Shown: positions 25,951 through 35,043 of the stretch, in pieces | How positions within the stretch are numbered: the first letter of the stretch is position 1 | Layout of the letters: each line of letters opens with the position of its first letter | Assembly: GCF_008710155.1 (NCBI RefSeq) | Contig: NZ_VYPZ01000001.1 | Coordinates: 248,001 to 312,000 of the forward strand | Direction of reading: 5' to 3' | DNA length: 64,000 nucleotides | Origin: Sphingobium limneticum | Lineage (GTDB): Bacteria > Pseudomonadota > Alphaproteobacteria > Sphingomonadales > Sphingomonadaceae | The notes under the pieces: model-generated | What the model was told of the DNA's origin: nothing | The model's input: the letters and a program-made list of their open reading frames with translations, nothing else | Database searches by the model: none | Made by a program: the position numbers and the translations under genes

Positions 25951-26807
25951 CAGCCTATGCTCCTCTGCGCGGCGGTGACGGTATTGCTGAGCAGGCAGGC
26001 GATCGTCATCGGGCCGACGCCGCCGGGCACCGGCGTCACCGCCTTGGCATGATCCAGTTCATGGGTCGCGCAATCGCCCACGATCCGGCTGTTGCCGTCA
26101 TGATCGACAACGCGCGTGATGCCGACGTCGATCACGACCGCGCCCGGCTTCACCCAATAGCCGCGCACCAGATGCGGCGCGCCCGCCGCCGCCACGATCA
26201 CATCGGCGGCGCGGGCGATATCGGGCAGGTTGCGCGTCTCGATATGGGTAACGGTGACGGTCGCTTCCCGCTCGAGCAACAGCATGGCGACGGGCTTGCC
26301 GACGATATTGGATTTGCCGATCACCACGACGTTGAGGCCGCGATAATCGTCGATCACGCTGTCCAGCAGCAGCATGATGCCCAGCGGCGTGCAGGGCACC
26401 AGGCTTTGCGAACCGGTCGATAGCCGCCCGACATTGACCGGGTGGAATCCATCGACATCCTTGGCCGGGGATATCCGGTCCAGCACCCGGGCCGCGTCGA
26501 TTCCGGCCGGCAGCGGCAACTGCACCAATATGCCATGCACCGCCGGATCGGCGTTCAACCCGTCGATCAGGTCCAGCAGCGCCTGCTCCCCGCAATCGGC
26601 CGCCAGTCGCTTTTCGATGGAGCCGATGCCCGCCTTGCGACATTCGCCGATCTTGCGCCGGACATAGATTTCGCTGGCGGGATCATGTCCCACCAGTACC
26701 ACGGCCAGCGCCGGATCGATGCCGTCGGCCTTCAGCCCGGCGACGGCATCGGCGGTCCGCTCGCCCAGCGCGCGCGCCATCGCGCGCCCGTCGATAAGCG
26801 TGGCCAT
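25950..26807 (-). CDS. folD: methylene-THF dehydrogenase / methenyl-THF cyclohydrolase
   Basis: The 285-residue bifunctional enzyme keeps the catalytic pair Tyr48 and Lys52 (EIYVRRK), Asp119 in KDVDGFHPVNVG, the cofactor loop VIGKSNIVGKP (Lys replaces the more common Arg in GRS), and the C-terminal TPVPGGVGPMT. It interconverts methylene-THF, methenyl-THF and 10-formyl-THF. The gap to purU is 3 bp, so the enzymes are made together. In this context it probably runs in the oxidative direction, feeding formyl-THF to PurU. Confidence 0.94.
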   Translation of the reverse strand: MATLIDGRAMARALGERTADAVAGLKADGIDPALAVVLVGHDPASEIYVRRKIGECRKAGIGSIEKRLAADCGEQALLDLIDGLNADPAVHGILVQLPLPAGIDAARVLDRISPAKDVDGFHPVNVGRLSTGSQSLVPCTPLGIMLLLDSVIDDYRGLNVVVIGKSNIVGKPVAMLLLEREATVTVTHIETRNLPDIARAADVIVAAAGAPHLVRGYWVKPGAVVIDVGITRVVDHDGNSRIVGDCATHELDHAKAVTPVPGGVGPMTIACLLSNTVTAAQRSIG

Positions 26808-26810
26808 GGA

Positions 26811-27668
26811 TCAGCCCCGGAAGACGACGGTGCGCGACTCGTTCATGAATACCCGGTCCTGCAGATGCAGCCGCACCGCTTCGGCCAGCACGCGCCGTTC
26901 GATGTCGCGGCCACGGCGCACCAGTTCGTCGGGTACGTCGGCATGGCCGATCATCTCGACATCCTGATGGATGATCGGACCTTCGTCCAGGTCGGCGGTG
27001 ACATAATGGGCGGTCGCACCGATCATCTTCACGCCCCGCTCATAGGCCTGATGATAGGGCTTGGCGCCCTTGAAGCCGGGCAGGAAGCTGTGATGGATGT
27101 TGATGCAGCGGCCCGACAGGAAAGCGGCCAGATCGTCGCTCAAAATCTGCATATAGCGGGCAAGGACGATCAGGTCCGCGCCGGTTTCGGTCACGACCTG
27201 CTTGATCTGCGCCTCTTGGCTGGCCTTCGTGTCCTTCGTGATCGGGAAGTGGAAGAAGGGCATGTTGCCGATCATCGAGGTGTGCAGCACCTCGCGCGGA
27301 TGGTTGGAAATGATGCCGACCACATCCATCGGCAGTTCGCCGATCCGCTGGCGATAGAGAAGGTCGCCCAGGCAATGGTCGAACTTGCTGACCATCAGCA
27401 CGACCTTCTTGGGCGCGGCCTGATCGGTCAGCGACCAGTCCATGTCCGCGTCCTGCGCGATCGGCGCGAACCCGTCGCGCAGGCCGTCCAGCGTCTCGCC
27501 CGCGCCGGGCTTGAACGCGACGCGCATGAAGAAGGTGTTGTTCATCGCATCGTCGAATTGCTGCGCATCGACGATATTGCAGCCCCGCGCCGCCAGATAA
27601 CCGGCGACCTTCGCCACCAGGCCCGGCTTGTCGTCGCACTGAAGCCGCAGCGTATAGATAGTCGTCAC
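26811..27668 (-). CDS. purU: formyltetrahydrofolate deformylase
   Basis: The 285-residue hydrolase has an N-terminal ACT domain (LQCDDKPGLVAKVAGYLAAR) and a C-terminal formyltransferase-type domain with the Asn-His-Asp set (INIHHSFLPGF, later TADLDEGPI). It releases formate from 10-formyl-THF and regenerates THF. I choose the GTG at 27668 because GGGAGGAG sits six bases upstream; an upstream ATG at 27692 would add eight residues without a good ribosome site. It lies between folD and metF in one transcription unit. Confidence 0.93.
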   Translation of the reverse strand: MTTIYTLRLQCDDKPGLVAKVAGYLAARGCNIVDAQQFDDAMNNTFFMRVAFKPGAGETLDGLRDGFAPIAQDADMDWSLTDQAAPKKVVLMVSKFDHCLGDLLYRQRIGELPMDVVGIISNHPREVLHTSMIGNMPFFHFPITKDTKASQEAQIKQVVTETGADLIVLARYMQILSDDLAAFLSGRCINIHHSFLPGFKGAKPYHQAYERGVKMIGATAHYVTADLDEGPIIHQDVEMIGHADVPDELVRRGRDIERRVLAEAVRLHLQDRVFMNESRTVVFRG

Positions 27669-27697
27669 GTCAATCTCCTCCCGCTCACCCATCTGCG

Positions 27698-28561
27698 TCA
27701 GTGCGCGCGGGCATAGTCGTTGATCCAGGCCACCGTCTTTTCCAGGCCGCCAAAGGGATAGAAGTGCAACCGCACCTTGCCATGTTCATCCCCCAGTGCC
27801 CGCTCGAACCGATCGACCAGCTTGTCAGGGCCGGCCGATCCGATCAGCTTCGTAATCGAAATTCCGTATTTTGCGAGCACGGAAGCGGATGCCCCGACAC
27901 CGCAACGGGCGGCGAAGCGCATCAGCGTCTTGATGCCGGCGGGGCCGGGCACGCCGATGCGGACCGGTGCGCTGATACCACGGGCACGCAATTCGGTGAG
28001 CCAGGCGAGCACCGCGTCGGCATCGAACACGAACTGGGTGACGATCAGCGGGGCCATGCCGCGTGCTTCGATCTCGCTGCACTTGCTGGTCAGCACCGAC
28101 CAGCATTGCTCCGGGGACATGTTCGGATGACCCTCCGGATGGCCACCAATGCCGATGGCGCGGATGCCGGCCCGTTCGAACGCGCCGCTGGCGATCAACG
28201 CGCTGCTGTCGAAATAGGGGCCTTCGGGTTCGGACGGGTCGCCGGCAATCACGAAGCAGCGCTGCACATCCGCTTCCGCCACCGCGGCGGCCAGATAATC
28301 CTCGAACTCCGTTGTGGAGGTGATCCGACGCGCGGAAAAATGCGGCATGGGTTCAAAACCCAGGCTGCGGACCAGCTTCGTCGCGGCGATGCGGGCGGCA
28401 AAATCCTCGCCGGGCAGGAAGGTGACGGCAACGGGCGTGTCGCGCGCGATGGCCGGCGCTGCCTCCCGCAGCGATTCCACATCCTTCGCCGTCATCTCCA
28501 GCGAATAGCCATCGACCATGTTGACGGGCGGACGTTCCCAATTCGGGTGAATGACCGGCAT
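27698..28561 (-). CDS. metF: methylenetetrahydrofolate reductase-like protein
   Basis: The 287-residue protein has the MetF TIM-barrel pattern: YSLEMTAKDVESL with the catalytic-type Glu near the N-terminus, PHFSARRITST, FVIAGDPSEPEG, and IGVPGPAGIKTLMRFA. It is of the short, divergent type seen in catabolic clusters rather than E. coli MetF. Together with FolD and PurU it can take 5-methyl-THF to methylene-THF, formyl-THF and then formate. AGGAGGG precedes ATG 28561. As first gene of the operon it probably has its promoter in the 28562-28857 leader. Confidence 0.87.
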   Translation of the reverse strand: MPVIHPNWERPPVNMVDGYSLEMTAKDVESLREAAPAIARDTPVAVTFLPGEDFAARIAATKLVRSLGFEPMPHFSARRITSTTEFEDYLAAAVAEADVQRCFVIAGDPSEPEGPYFDSSALIASGAFERAGIRAIGIGGHPEGHPNMSPEQCWSVLTSKCSEIEARGMAPLIVTQFVFDADAVLAWLTELRARGISAPVRIGVPGPAGIKTLMRFAARCGVGASASVLAKYGISITKLIGSAGPDKLVDRFERALGDEHGKVRLHFYPFGGLEKTVAWINDYARAH

Positions 28562-28857
28562 ATTATCCCTCCAGCCTTTTTGCTTCTTGTACCTCCCTCT
28601 AAAGCATCGGATTAAATTCGCATAGACGAAAAATTCATAGATACGAAGTTATCCGTAATGGAGTGAGGCGAGTGGGTTTTCCGCCAGCCGCGCCGGGGGT
28701 TTGCCTGTCGCCTCGCTGAGCGAGTTGCACGCCCGCCGCGTCATGAACTTGTGGATTAGCCGATCGGGATGGTTGGATGGGGTCGAAGCACCATATGTTG
28801 CCACGCCGGGAGACGGCTCCGTCTAAACGACGCTTCGCGTAACCGCCCGTCACGTAA
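28562..28857. other. unassigned leader/intergenic region upstream of metF
   Basis: About 300 bp without a convincing gene. The part next to metF is AT-rich and probably holds the promoter. The middle has strong potential for RNA structure: GAGGCGA (28664-28670) can pair with TCGCCTC (28709-28715), and GACGG/CCGTC pair near 28812-28823. A 72-codon minus-strand frame covers it but has no recognisable domain. It may be a structured leader for the C1 operon; I could not match it to a known riboswitch. Confidence 0.4.
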
Positions 28858-28889
28858 AACGCCGGCAGGACTTGTGATCCGCCGGCGTT
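28858..28889 (-). terminator. intrinsic terminator of the S9 peptidase gene
   Basis: Arms AACGCCGGC (28858-28866) and GCCGGCGTT (28881-28889) form a 9-bp stem with a 14-nt loop. On the minus strand the stem is followed by a TTTT run, as expected for the peptidase transcript ending at 28913. Confidence 0.75.
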
Positions 28890-28912
28890 CTTTCAGACTT
28901 TAAATGGACGGA

Positions 28913-31084
28913 TTATTCCGCGCCGGGCGCGGCTTTTGCCGGGGTGGCGATCGGCCCGCCCTTTACCGCGGGCGCACCCTTCAGATAATGGGCCAGCCAA
29001 GCTTGGACCTCACGATAAAATTGGCGGCTGTCTTCGGGCTTGGTGATCCAATGCCAGGCATCGGGGAAGATGAGCAGGCGGCTGGGCACCTGCATCCGCT
29101 GCAACGTCGACCAGGTTTCCAGCGTATTCGACATGGGGACGCGATAGTCGCGCTCGCCAGCCGTCAGCAGCATCGGTGTCTTCCAGTCCTTGGCATAGGT
29201 GATCGGACTCTGGTCGCGCCACACCTTGCTGTCGCCCCAGGGCGGGCCGCCGCTCGCCACTTCGCGCCCATAGTTGAAGTCGCTGGTGCCCCATTGGGTC
29301 AGCAGATCGACTTCGCCCGCATGGCTGACGATACATTTATAGCGGCTGGTCGTGGCTTCCATCCAATTGGCAAGATGCCCGCCATAGCTGGCCCCACCGA
29401 TGCAGGCATTAGCGGTGTCGATGAAGCTGTACCGCTTGCCCGCTTCGTCCACGGCGCGATTGATTTCCTCGGCCGGGCCACGCAGCGGGTCCAGCTTGAT
29501 CGCGCGGGAGAAGGCTTCGCCATAGCCGGTCGATCCGGTATAATCGGTCATCAACACGACATAGCCCGCGCTCGCCAGCAGGTGATAGTTCCAGCGCAGG
29601 CCGATCTGGTCGGCGTTGGACGATGCCGGGCCGCCATGCATCAGCACCATCAGCGGATAGGACTTTGCCGGGTCGAACGCAGGCGGCGTCACGATCATAT
29701 TATGGATGCGCCGCCCCTTGTCGCTGGTGAACCAGAAATGCTGTGGGCTGGACCAGTCGATCGTCGCGGCGAGCGCCGTATTGACGTTGGTCAGGTTGGT
29801 ATGGCGCCCGGTTTTCGGATCGATCCGTACGATTTCGGCCGGGTTCACCGCGCTGCCATAGCTGGCGATCAGTTCGGTCGACTTGGCGTCCGACGGAATG
29901 TCGATCGCGCTATAGCCGCCGAACTTGGGCGCGACCACCAGTGCGGGTTTTCCGCCGGCAACGGGCAGGCGATAGAGATTTTCCATGCCTGCGTCCGGCA
30001 CCGTCAGATACAGGGTACGACTGTCAGGCGTCACGGCAAAGCCGTCCACTTCGCGATCGAACGCGCCGGTCAGCAGCGTCGCGGCCCCGCCTGCGGGCCA
30101 GGCGATGCGATGCAGCCGCGCCAGATCATAGACATCCTCACCCTGACTGTTGAACTTGACGATCAGGCTCTTGCCATCGGGCGTGAATTTGGGATCGCCA
30201 TATTCGCCCTGAACCGGCGTAGCCAGGGTCGGTTCGCCGCCATCGGCCGGCATTCGGTACAGGCCGTAATTGACCCGCGCATGCGCCGCATCCCATCGCT
30301 GTGTGGTGGCGATGAACAGGATTTCCTTGCCGTCGGGGCTCCAGAGCGGGGACAGGGTCATGCCACCGTCATTTTGCGGGCTGCCGCCAAAGCCTTCCGT
30401 TTGGGCCAGTTTCGTCGCGGACATCAGGTCGCGCGCCATCGCACCTTCGGTCAGAGGCTGCACCCAAAAGCTGGGCCGGCGATCGTCCAGCCAGTCGTTC
30501 CAGTAGCGGATCGGGAAATGTTCATAGACGCGCATGGAAAATTTGCGCGCCTTGCGCTCGTCCGCCGCCTTCTTGTTCGTCGCGGAATCCATCGCGCCGG
30601 GATAGACCAGAGTTTCGAACAGGATCGCTTGTCCGTCCGGGCGCCATTGCGGTCGGGCTGCGCCGGTAGGCACATCGGTCGCGCGCCGGGCCTCGCCACC
30701 TGCAAGGTCGAGGATGTAGATCTGCGCGACATCGTCACCTTCGCGCTTGGCCGAAAAAGCGATGCGGCGGCTGTCGGGTGCCCAGGCCGGGTCGCTCTCT
30801 CCCGCCTTGGTCGACGTCAACCGGCGTGGCGCCGCGCTGCCATCTGCCGGCACGATCCACAGATCGCTGACCGTTTCATCCTTCGCATAGGATGGCTCGC
30901 TCAGCGCATAGACGACCCATTTGCCGTCCGGGCTGGTCAGTGGCGCGCCGACCCGCTTCATCATCCACAGCGTTTCATGCGTCAGCACTTGCTTGGACTG
31001 CGCAAGCGCGGGTGCGGCGCCCAGGCCCGCGACCATCGCCGCGGACATTAGAAGATGTACGATCTTTCCCATCATCGACCCCAT
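28913..31084 (-). CDS. exported S9 family prolyl oligopeptidase-type peptidase
   Basis: The 723-residue protein has a signal peptide ending at PALAQ, an N-terminal beta-propeller with TolB/WD40-like repeats (PQWRPDGQAILFE, KFTPDGKSLIV) and a C-terminal alpha/beta hydrolase. The triad is Ser566 (GGASYGG), Asp646 (GERDYRVP) and His678 (DAWHWI). Members are periplasmic dipeptidyl aminopeptidases or acylaminoacyl peptidases. Three in-frame ATGs lie close together (31084, 31075, 31072); the first is used. It is the last gene of a leftward run but has a 179-bp gap from the PhoD gene, so it may have its own promoter. Confidence 0.9.
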   Translation of the reverse strand: MGSMMGKIVHLLMSAAMVAGLGAAPALAQSKQVLTHETLWMMKRVGAPLTSPDGKWVVYALSEPSYAKDETVSDLWIVPADGSAAPRRLTSTKAGESDPAWAPDSRRIAFSAKREGDDVAQIYILDLAGGEARRATDVPTGAARPQWRPDGQAILFETLVYPGAMDSATNKKAADERKARKFSMRVYEHFPIRYWNDWLDDRRPSFWVQPLTEGAMARDLMSATKLAQTEGFGGSPQNDGGMTLSPLWSPDGKEILFIATTQRWDAAHARVNYGLYRMPADGGEPTLATPVQGEYGDPKFTPDGKSLIVKFNSQGEDVYDLARLHRIAWPAGGAATLLTGAFDREVDGFAVTPDSRTLYLTVPDAGMENLYRLPVAGGKPALVVAPKFGGYSAIDIPSDAKSTELIASYGSAVNPAEIVRIDPKTGRHTNLTNVNTALAATIDWSSPQHFWFTSDKGRRIHNMIVTPPAFDPAKSYPLMVLMHGGPASSNADQIGLRWNYHLLASAGYVVLMTDYTGSTGYGEAFSRAIKLDPLRGPAEEINRAVDEAGKRYSFIDTANACIGGASYGGHLANWMEATTSRYKCIVSHAGEVDLLTQWGTSDFNYGREVASGGPPWGDSKVWRDQSPITYAKDWKTPMLLTAGERDYRVPMSNTLETWSTLQRMQVPSRLLIFPDAWHWITKPEDSRQFYREVQAWLAHYLKGAPAVKGGPIATPAKAAPGAE

Positions 31085-31263
31085 TTATAATGTCGGTGCA
31101 GCATCCAGGGGCCGCGCCGTTCCATGTGCTTTACCTTGAGGAAGAGGGGACGCGAGATGTCAACCCATTCGACCCGCGATCGCCGGGATTCCGTCGCAGC
31201 TTCTACTTCGCAATCGGCGATCGCGGCCGCGATATCCGACAGACGCTTCAGAAACTCAAAAAA

Positions 31264-32817
31264 TCAGATCCGGTGTAGCCGGGGGGCATCCGGTTGCACT
31301 TCATAACGGACCAGTGATCGGATCGTCCCGCCCGGCCGTTCCACGACATCCATGACCTTCACGTCGGTCACCCACCGTTCGGGCGTAATATCGAACAGCT
31401 GATATCCCCGATAATCGGTATATAGGTCCAGATTGGGATTGTTGCGGAGCAAATGATCGAAGCCTTGATCGCCATGGCCATTGCCGCCCGATGAGATGGA
31501 GGTCGCCAGAAATTCCACGGCGACCGGCTTTTCATCCGGCGCATCATCGCGTTCGGGGACGACGCCGGCAGCATGTTTATGATGATCGCCGGTCGCGATC
31601 ACGACATTGGTAAGGTTATGGCGGCGGATACTGTCCACAAGCCGTGCCTTGGCCGGCCGATAGCCGTCCCACAGATCCGTTTCGAACACAGGGCGCGATT
31701 GGCCGGGTGCGCGCACGTCGAATGGCATGACTATCACCTGTTGCGCCAACAGATTCCATTTGTGAACATTGTCCAGTCCCTGATCCAGCCATGCTTCTTG
31801 CGCACGGCCCAGCATGTCGGGGCTGTTATGCGCTTCCACCGTACAATTGTCGGCGCGGGCTATGTCGTTGCAGGACTGGTCGGTGCGATAGCTGCGCGTG
31901 TCCAGCACATGCGTACGCAGCAGCTGTCCATAATCGAGCCGTCGATAGGCGGTAATCCCCTGCGCGCCGGGCATCTGGGCGCGGCGGACGGGCATATTCT
32001 CATACCAGGCCTGATAGCCCGCCATGCGGCGGAGCAGGAAGATGTCGGGCGGCGTGCCGTCCTGATCATAGTCGCCCGCCCAATTATTGTCGACTTCATG
32101 ATCGTCGAAGGAGGCGGCGAAGGCGCAGCTTTGATGGGCGGCGCGCAGATGCGGGTCGCTCTTATATTGCGCGTAGCGGCGGCGATAATCGTCGAGGCTG
32201 TAGATTTCGTCGCCGGCATGGTGGCGCACAGCCTTCGTATCTTCGGGGCGCCCGGCGCCTTCGTAGATATAGTCGCCATAGTGGAAGATGAGGTCGAGAT
32301 CAGCTTCGCGCGCGAGCGCGCCCCAGACGTCGAACAGGCCCGCTTCCCAATGCTGGCAGCCCGCAACGGCGATGCGGGCACGATCGATGGCCGCGTCGGT
32401 GGCGGGCGCGGTGCGGGCCATGCCAACCGGGCTGACGTCGCTGCCCGCGACGCTGAAGCGATACCAATAATGGCGATGCGGACGCAGGCCGAACAGTTCG
32501 ACATGAACGCTATGGCCCAGCTCCGGCCGGGCGAGCGCTTCGCCGCGGCGGATGATATGGGTAAAGCCCTGATCCTCCGCCACTTCCCATGCCACGGGCA
32601 CGATCGCCTGCGGCATGCCGCCATGTTCGTCCAACGGCTTGGGCGCGAGACGCGTCCAGATGACGAACCCGTCGGGCCACGGATCGCCCGCCGCAACGCC
32701 CAGCGTGAACGGGTTTGCGCCCAGCGGACGGGTGAGCGTCGCTGCGCGAGCGGGCAGGCTGTTCAGGAGCAGCAGGCCAGCGCCCGATTGCAGGAGCGTG
32801 CGGCGGTCTATGGTCAT
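31264..32817 (-). CDS. PhoD-like alkaline phosphatase
   Basis: The 517-residue protein begins with a Tat-type signal (DRRTLLQ followed by a hydrophobic stretch ending ARA) and an N-terminal Ig-like PhoD domain (GVAAGDPWPDGFVIWTRLAP). The metallophosphatase core shows FHYGDYIYEG, SFDDHEVDNNW and VIATGDHHKHAAG, the Fe/Ca-binding motifs of PhoD phosphodi/monoesterases. It would be folded in the cytoplasm and exported to act on phosphodiesters or monoesters in the periplasm. It is 26 bp from the PhoA-type gene upstream and shares its probable operon with the nuclease. Confidence 0.92.
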   Translation of the reverse strand: MTIDRRTLLQSGAGLLLLNSLPARAATLTRPLGANPFTLGVAAGDPWPDGFVIWTRLAPKPLDEHGGMPQAIVPVAWEVAEDQGFTHIIRRGEALARPELGHSVHVELFGLRPHRHYWYRFSVAGSDVSPVGMARTAPATDAAIDRARIAVAGCQHWEAGLFDVWGALAREADLDLIFHYGDYIYEGAGRPEDTKAVRHHAGDEIYSLDDYRRRYAQYKSDPHLRAAHQSCAFAASFDDHEVDNNWAGDYDQDGTPPDIFLLRRMAGYQAWYENMPVRRAQMPGAQGITAYRRLDYGQLLRTHVLDTRSYRTDQSCNDIARADNCTVEAHNSPDMLGRAQEAWLDQGLDNVHKWNLLAQQVIVMPFDVRAPGQSRPVFETDLWDGYRPAKARLVDSIRRHNLTNVVIATGDHHKHAAGVVPERDDAPDEKPVAVEFLATSISSGGNGHGDQGFDHLLRNNPNLDLYTDYRGYQLFDITPERWVTDVKVMDVVERPGGTIRSLVRYEVQPDAPRLHRI

Positions 32818-32843
32818 GATGGTCTGTCCTGCGTGGAAGAGAG

Positions 32844-33965
32844 TTACTTGTCTTTTTTCCAGCCGAGCGCCGACATCATGATGTCGAACAGGCGGGTGTT
32901 GGGCATGAAGCCATGCACCTGATCCGAGCCGGGGCCGGAGGCGGCGACGATGACTTCTTCACCGGTATGGCTGTCTTCCACGCTGATGACGCCCGGCTTG
33001 GCCGGATCATATTGCTGGGCGAGCGGGGTGTCGCGCTTGCCGCCGGTCATGCGCAGGCCGAAACTATGGTCGGCGGTGAAGAGGATCAGCGTGTCCGGAC
33101 CGGCCATGGCGCTGACACGGCGGATCATGTCGTCCATTTCGATGACATGGCGCATGCCGCCGAGCGGATCGTCGGTGTGCATGTCCCATTCGACCATCAG
33201 GAAATAGCCCTTGGGGTTGCGGGCGAGCTGGCCGATGGTCGCTTCGACGGCGGGCGTGGGCGCGAAGTCGCTGTCGCGCAGCACCGCCGTGCGCGGCGAC
33301 GTGGCGATCAGGGCGGGGTCTTCGCCGAATGCGTAACCGGCCGTAGCGAAGGCCTTTTCCGGGGTGGTGCCCGCAGCGTTGAAGGCGGCTACGGCGTCCT
33401 TGCGACCCTTGCCCAGGATGATGTCGACGCCGTTGCCGAAGCGGGGTTTGAGCATCTGCGCGAAGATGTCGCCCTTGTTCGAGCGGGCGGCGACATGGGC
33501 GTAGTTGGCAGCGGGCGTCGCGTCCCAGATCGGCTTGTTGGTGACCACGCCGGTCGAAAGGCCACGCTGTTCGGCATATTCGAGCAGGCTCTTGACCGGC
33601 GTCAGCGCGCCGTCGGGGCCGGGGACCATCGACACCATGGCATTGTTGGTCTTGTGGCCCGTGACGATGGCGGTCATGCCGGCCGCGCTGTCCGTCACCC
33701 ATTTGTCGAGCGCCGATGTGTCCGACAGAGCAACATGCGGCATCGACTGGATGAAGAGCGATTGCGGCTTGTCATGGGCGAGGATGCCCGCCGCGTTGAT
33801 GGTCGATACGCCGCCTGCGTCACCCAGGAAGAGAATAATGTTGCGGGCCTTGGGCGCCTGCTTCGCCTCTTTCGCTTGTGCGGGGGCGGCCATGGTCGCG
33901 ATCGCAGCAGCGGCGGTGAGCAGCATGGAGCGCAGGGAAAAAGCAGGGAAGGCAGGCATTGTCAT
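32844..33965 (-). CDS. PhoA-superfamily alkaline phosphatase
   Basis: The 373-residue protein starts with a signal peptide (LTAAAAIATMAAPAQA). Active-site motifs are all visible: IILFLGDAGG (metal Asp), VTDSAAGMTA with the nucleophilic Ser after Asp, MVEWDMHTDD, LFTADHS, and DSHTGEEVIVAASGPG. It hydrolyses phosphate monoesters in the periplasm. The ATG at 33965 is used because AAGGA precedes it and it starts at the signal peptide; the longer frame from 34085 runs through the neighbour's coding region. It starts 14 bp after the nuclease gene. Confidence 0.9.
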   Translation of the reverse strand: MTMPAFPAFSLRSMLLTAAAAIATMAAPAQAKEAKQAPKARNIILFLGDAGGVSTINAAGILAHDKPQSLFIQSMPHVALSDTSALDKWVTDSAAGMTAIVTGHKTNNAMVSMVPGPDGALTPVKSLLEYAEQRGLSTGVVTNKPIWDATPAANYAHVAARSNKGDIFAQMLKPRFGNGVDIILGKGRKDAVAAFNAAGTTPEKAFATAGYAFGEDPALIATSPRTAVLRDSDFAPTPAVEATIGQLARNPKGYFLMVEWDMHTDDPLGGMRHVIEMDDMIRRVSAMAGPDTLILFTADHSFGLRMTGGKRDTPLAQQYDPAKPGVISVEDSHTGEEVIVAASGPGSDQVHGFMPNTRLFDIMMSALGWKKDK

Positions 33966-33979
33966 CAAGTCCTTGGTTT

Positions 33980-34975
33980 TCAGGGCAGCGGCGCCGGGGC
34001 GGTGCCGGTTTCTGGGTCGTAATGGGCGTTGCCGGGATCTTGCGGGCGGGGATCGCCCTTGCCCGGTTTGGCGCTTTCGGCCCAAGCGCGGACCAGCAGG
34101 TCACGCAGCATGGCCGAACCTGCGGCGGCGCGGCGATAGACGAAATCGCGGCCTTCGCGGCTTTTGGGATCGGAGAGGATGCCGCGCTTTTCGAGCGCGA
34201 AGATGGTTTCGACGTCGGCGTTGCTGTCGGCGAGGAACTGCAACACATGGGTGAAGAGATCGCCATCCTGTCGGCCGGGCGCGCCGATGCGCTTGGTAAA
34301 ATCGGCCGGTTGCAGGTCGATGGCGTCGGCATAGCCGATTTCGAACCCGCCATGGATGCCACCGGTGGTGACATAGCCCTTGGGATTGTCGCCGAACCAG
34401 CCTTCGCAATGGATGCTGGCATGGTGGGGGTTCGCGCCGTCGCCGATATAGTGCGACATCCATGCGGTGTAGAAGGCGAGCGTCCGTTCGATATTGGCCG
34501 TGGGTTCGCCGCGCGAGCGTTTGGCGCGTAGCGAGCGCATGCCCGCGACGATGCGGCCATAGCCTTCCATCACCGCATAAGGGAGCGTGCCGGTCCAGCG
34601 GACGTTGAGCCGTTCGGCGGCCTTGGGATCGGTGGCCTTCACCCGTTCATGCTCGCGGTAGAGGGCGAGGATGAAGGCGTGGCGCGAACGGGGGACGTCG
34701 GACCCGAAGAAGCGGAGACGCTCAAGGAACCAGGTGTGGTTGGGGTCTTCGTCGATCTTCGAAAAAGGTTCGGAGGAGGAGCGCCATGTGTCGGGCGCGC
34801 CCGCTTCTTCGCCGATATAGTCGGCATAGTTGCGCAGGAAGACGGGGCCGTCCGCGGGCAGGGTGTCGAGCGCGGCGAAATCGATCACCGCATGGCCGCG
34901 GCCGCCCCAGGCGAGGGCATCCGTGGCGGGAACGGTCGCGAGCAGCGACAGGGCGATAAGAGCAATTTTACGCAT
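33980..34975 (-). CDS. exported S1/P1-type nuclease
   Basis: The 331-residue protein has a signal peptide cleaved at DALA/WGGRGH, which places Trp23 at the mature N-terminus; in S1/P1 nucleases this Trp and the following His (His28) bind zinc. Other zinc-type residues are in HTWFLERL, SHYIGDGANPHHASIH and related His/Asp pairs. Such enzymes degrade single-stranded DNA/RNA and remove 3'-phosphates; distant relatives are phospholipases C. ATG 34975 is chosen over 35020 because the signal peptide starts there. With the two phosphatases it forms a nuclease-to-phosphate scavenging set. Confidence 0.82.
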   Translation of the reverse strand: MRKIALIALSLLATVPATDALAWGGRGHAVIDFAALDTLPADGPVFLRNYADYIGEEAGAPDTWRSSSEPFSKIDEDPNHTWFLERLRFFGSDVPRSRHAFILALYREHERVKATDPKAAERLNVRWTGTLPYAVMEGYGRIVAGMRSLRAKRSRGEPTANIERTLAFYTAWMSHYIGDGANPHHASIHCEGWFGDNPKGYVTTGGIHGGFEIGYADAIDLQPADFTKRIGAPGRQDGDLFTHVLQFLADSNADVETIFALEKRGILSDPKSREGRDFVYRRAAAGSAMLRDLLVRAWAESAKPGKGDPRPQDPGNAHYDPETGTAPAPLP

Positions 34976-35005
34976 GGAAGGATCGTTTCCGTCAGGCAGG
35001 CAGAA

Positions 35006-35036
35006 ACCGGCCGGGCACATGCTGCGCCCGGCCGGT
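35006..35036 (-). terminator. terminator/attenuator after the STN-type TonB receptor
   Basis: Perfect 11-bp stem ACCGGCCGGGC (35006-35016) and GCCCGGCCGGT (35026-35036) with a 9-nt loop; on the minus strand it is followed by TTTCT. It lies 8 bp past the receptor stop and 31 bp before the nuclease start, so it would reduce rather than fully prevent read-through. Confidence 0.7.
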
Positions 35037-35043
35037 CGGAAGA

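Noticed and set aside
28635-28853. 72-codon minus-strand frame in the metF leader
   Set aside because: No recognisable domain or convincing ribosome site; it overlaps a region better explained as a structured leader.
28904-31051. 715-codon plus-strand frame opposite the S9 peptidase
   Set aside because: The opposite strand encodes a complete peptidase with signal peptide and catalytic triad; the plus frame has shadow composition.
31124-31306. Small plus-strand frame in the gap before the S9 peptidase
   Set aside because: Ser/Arg-rich low-information sequence running into the PhoD gene, with no supporting context.
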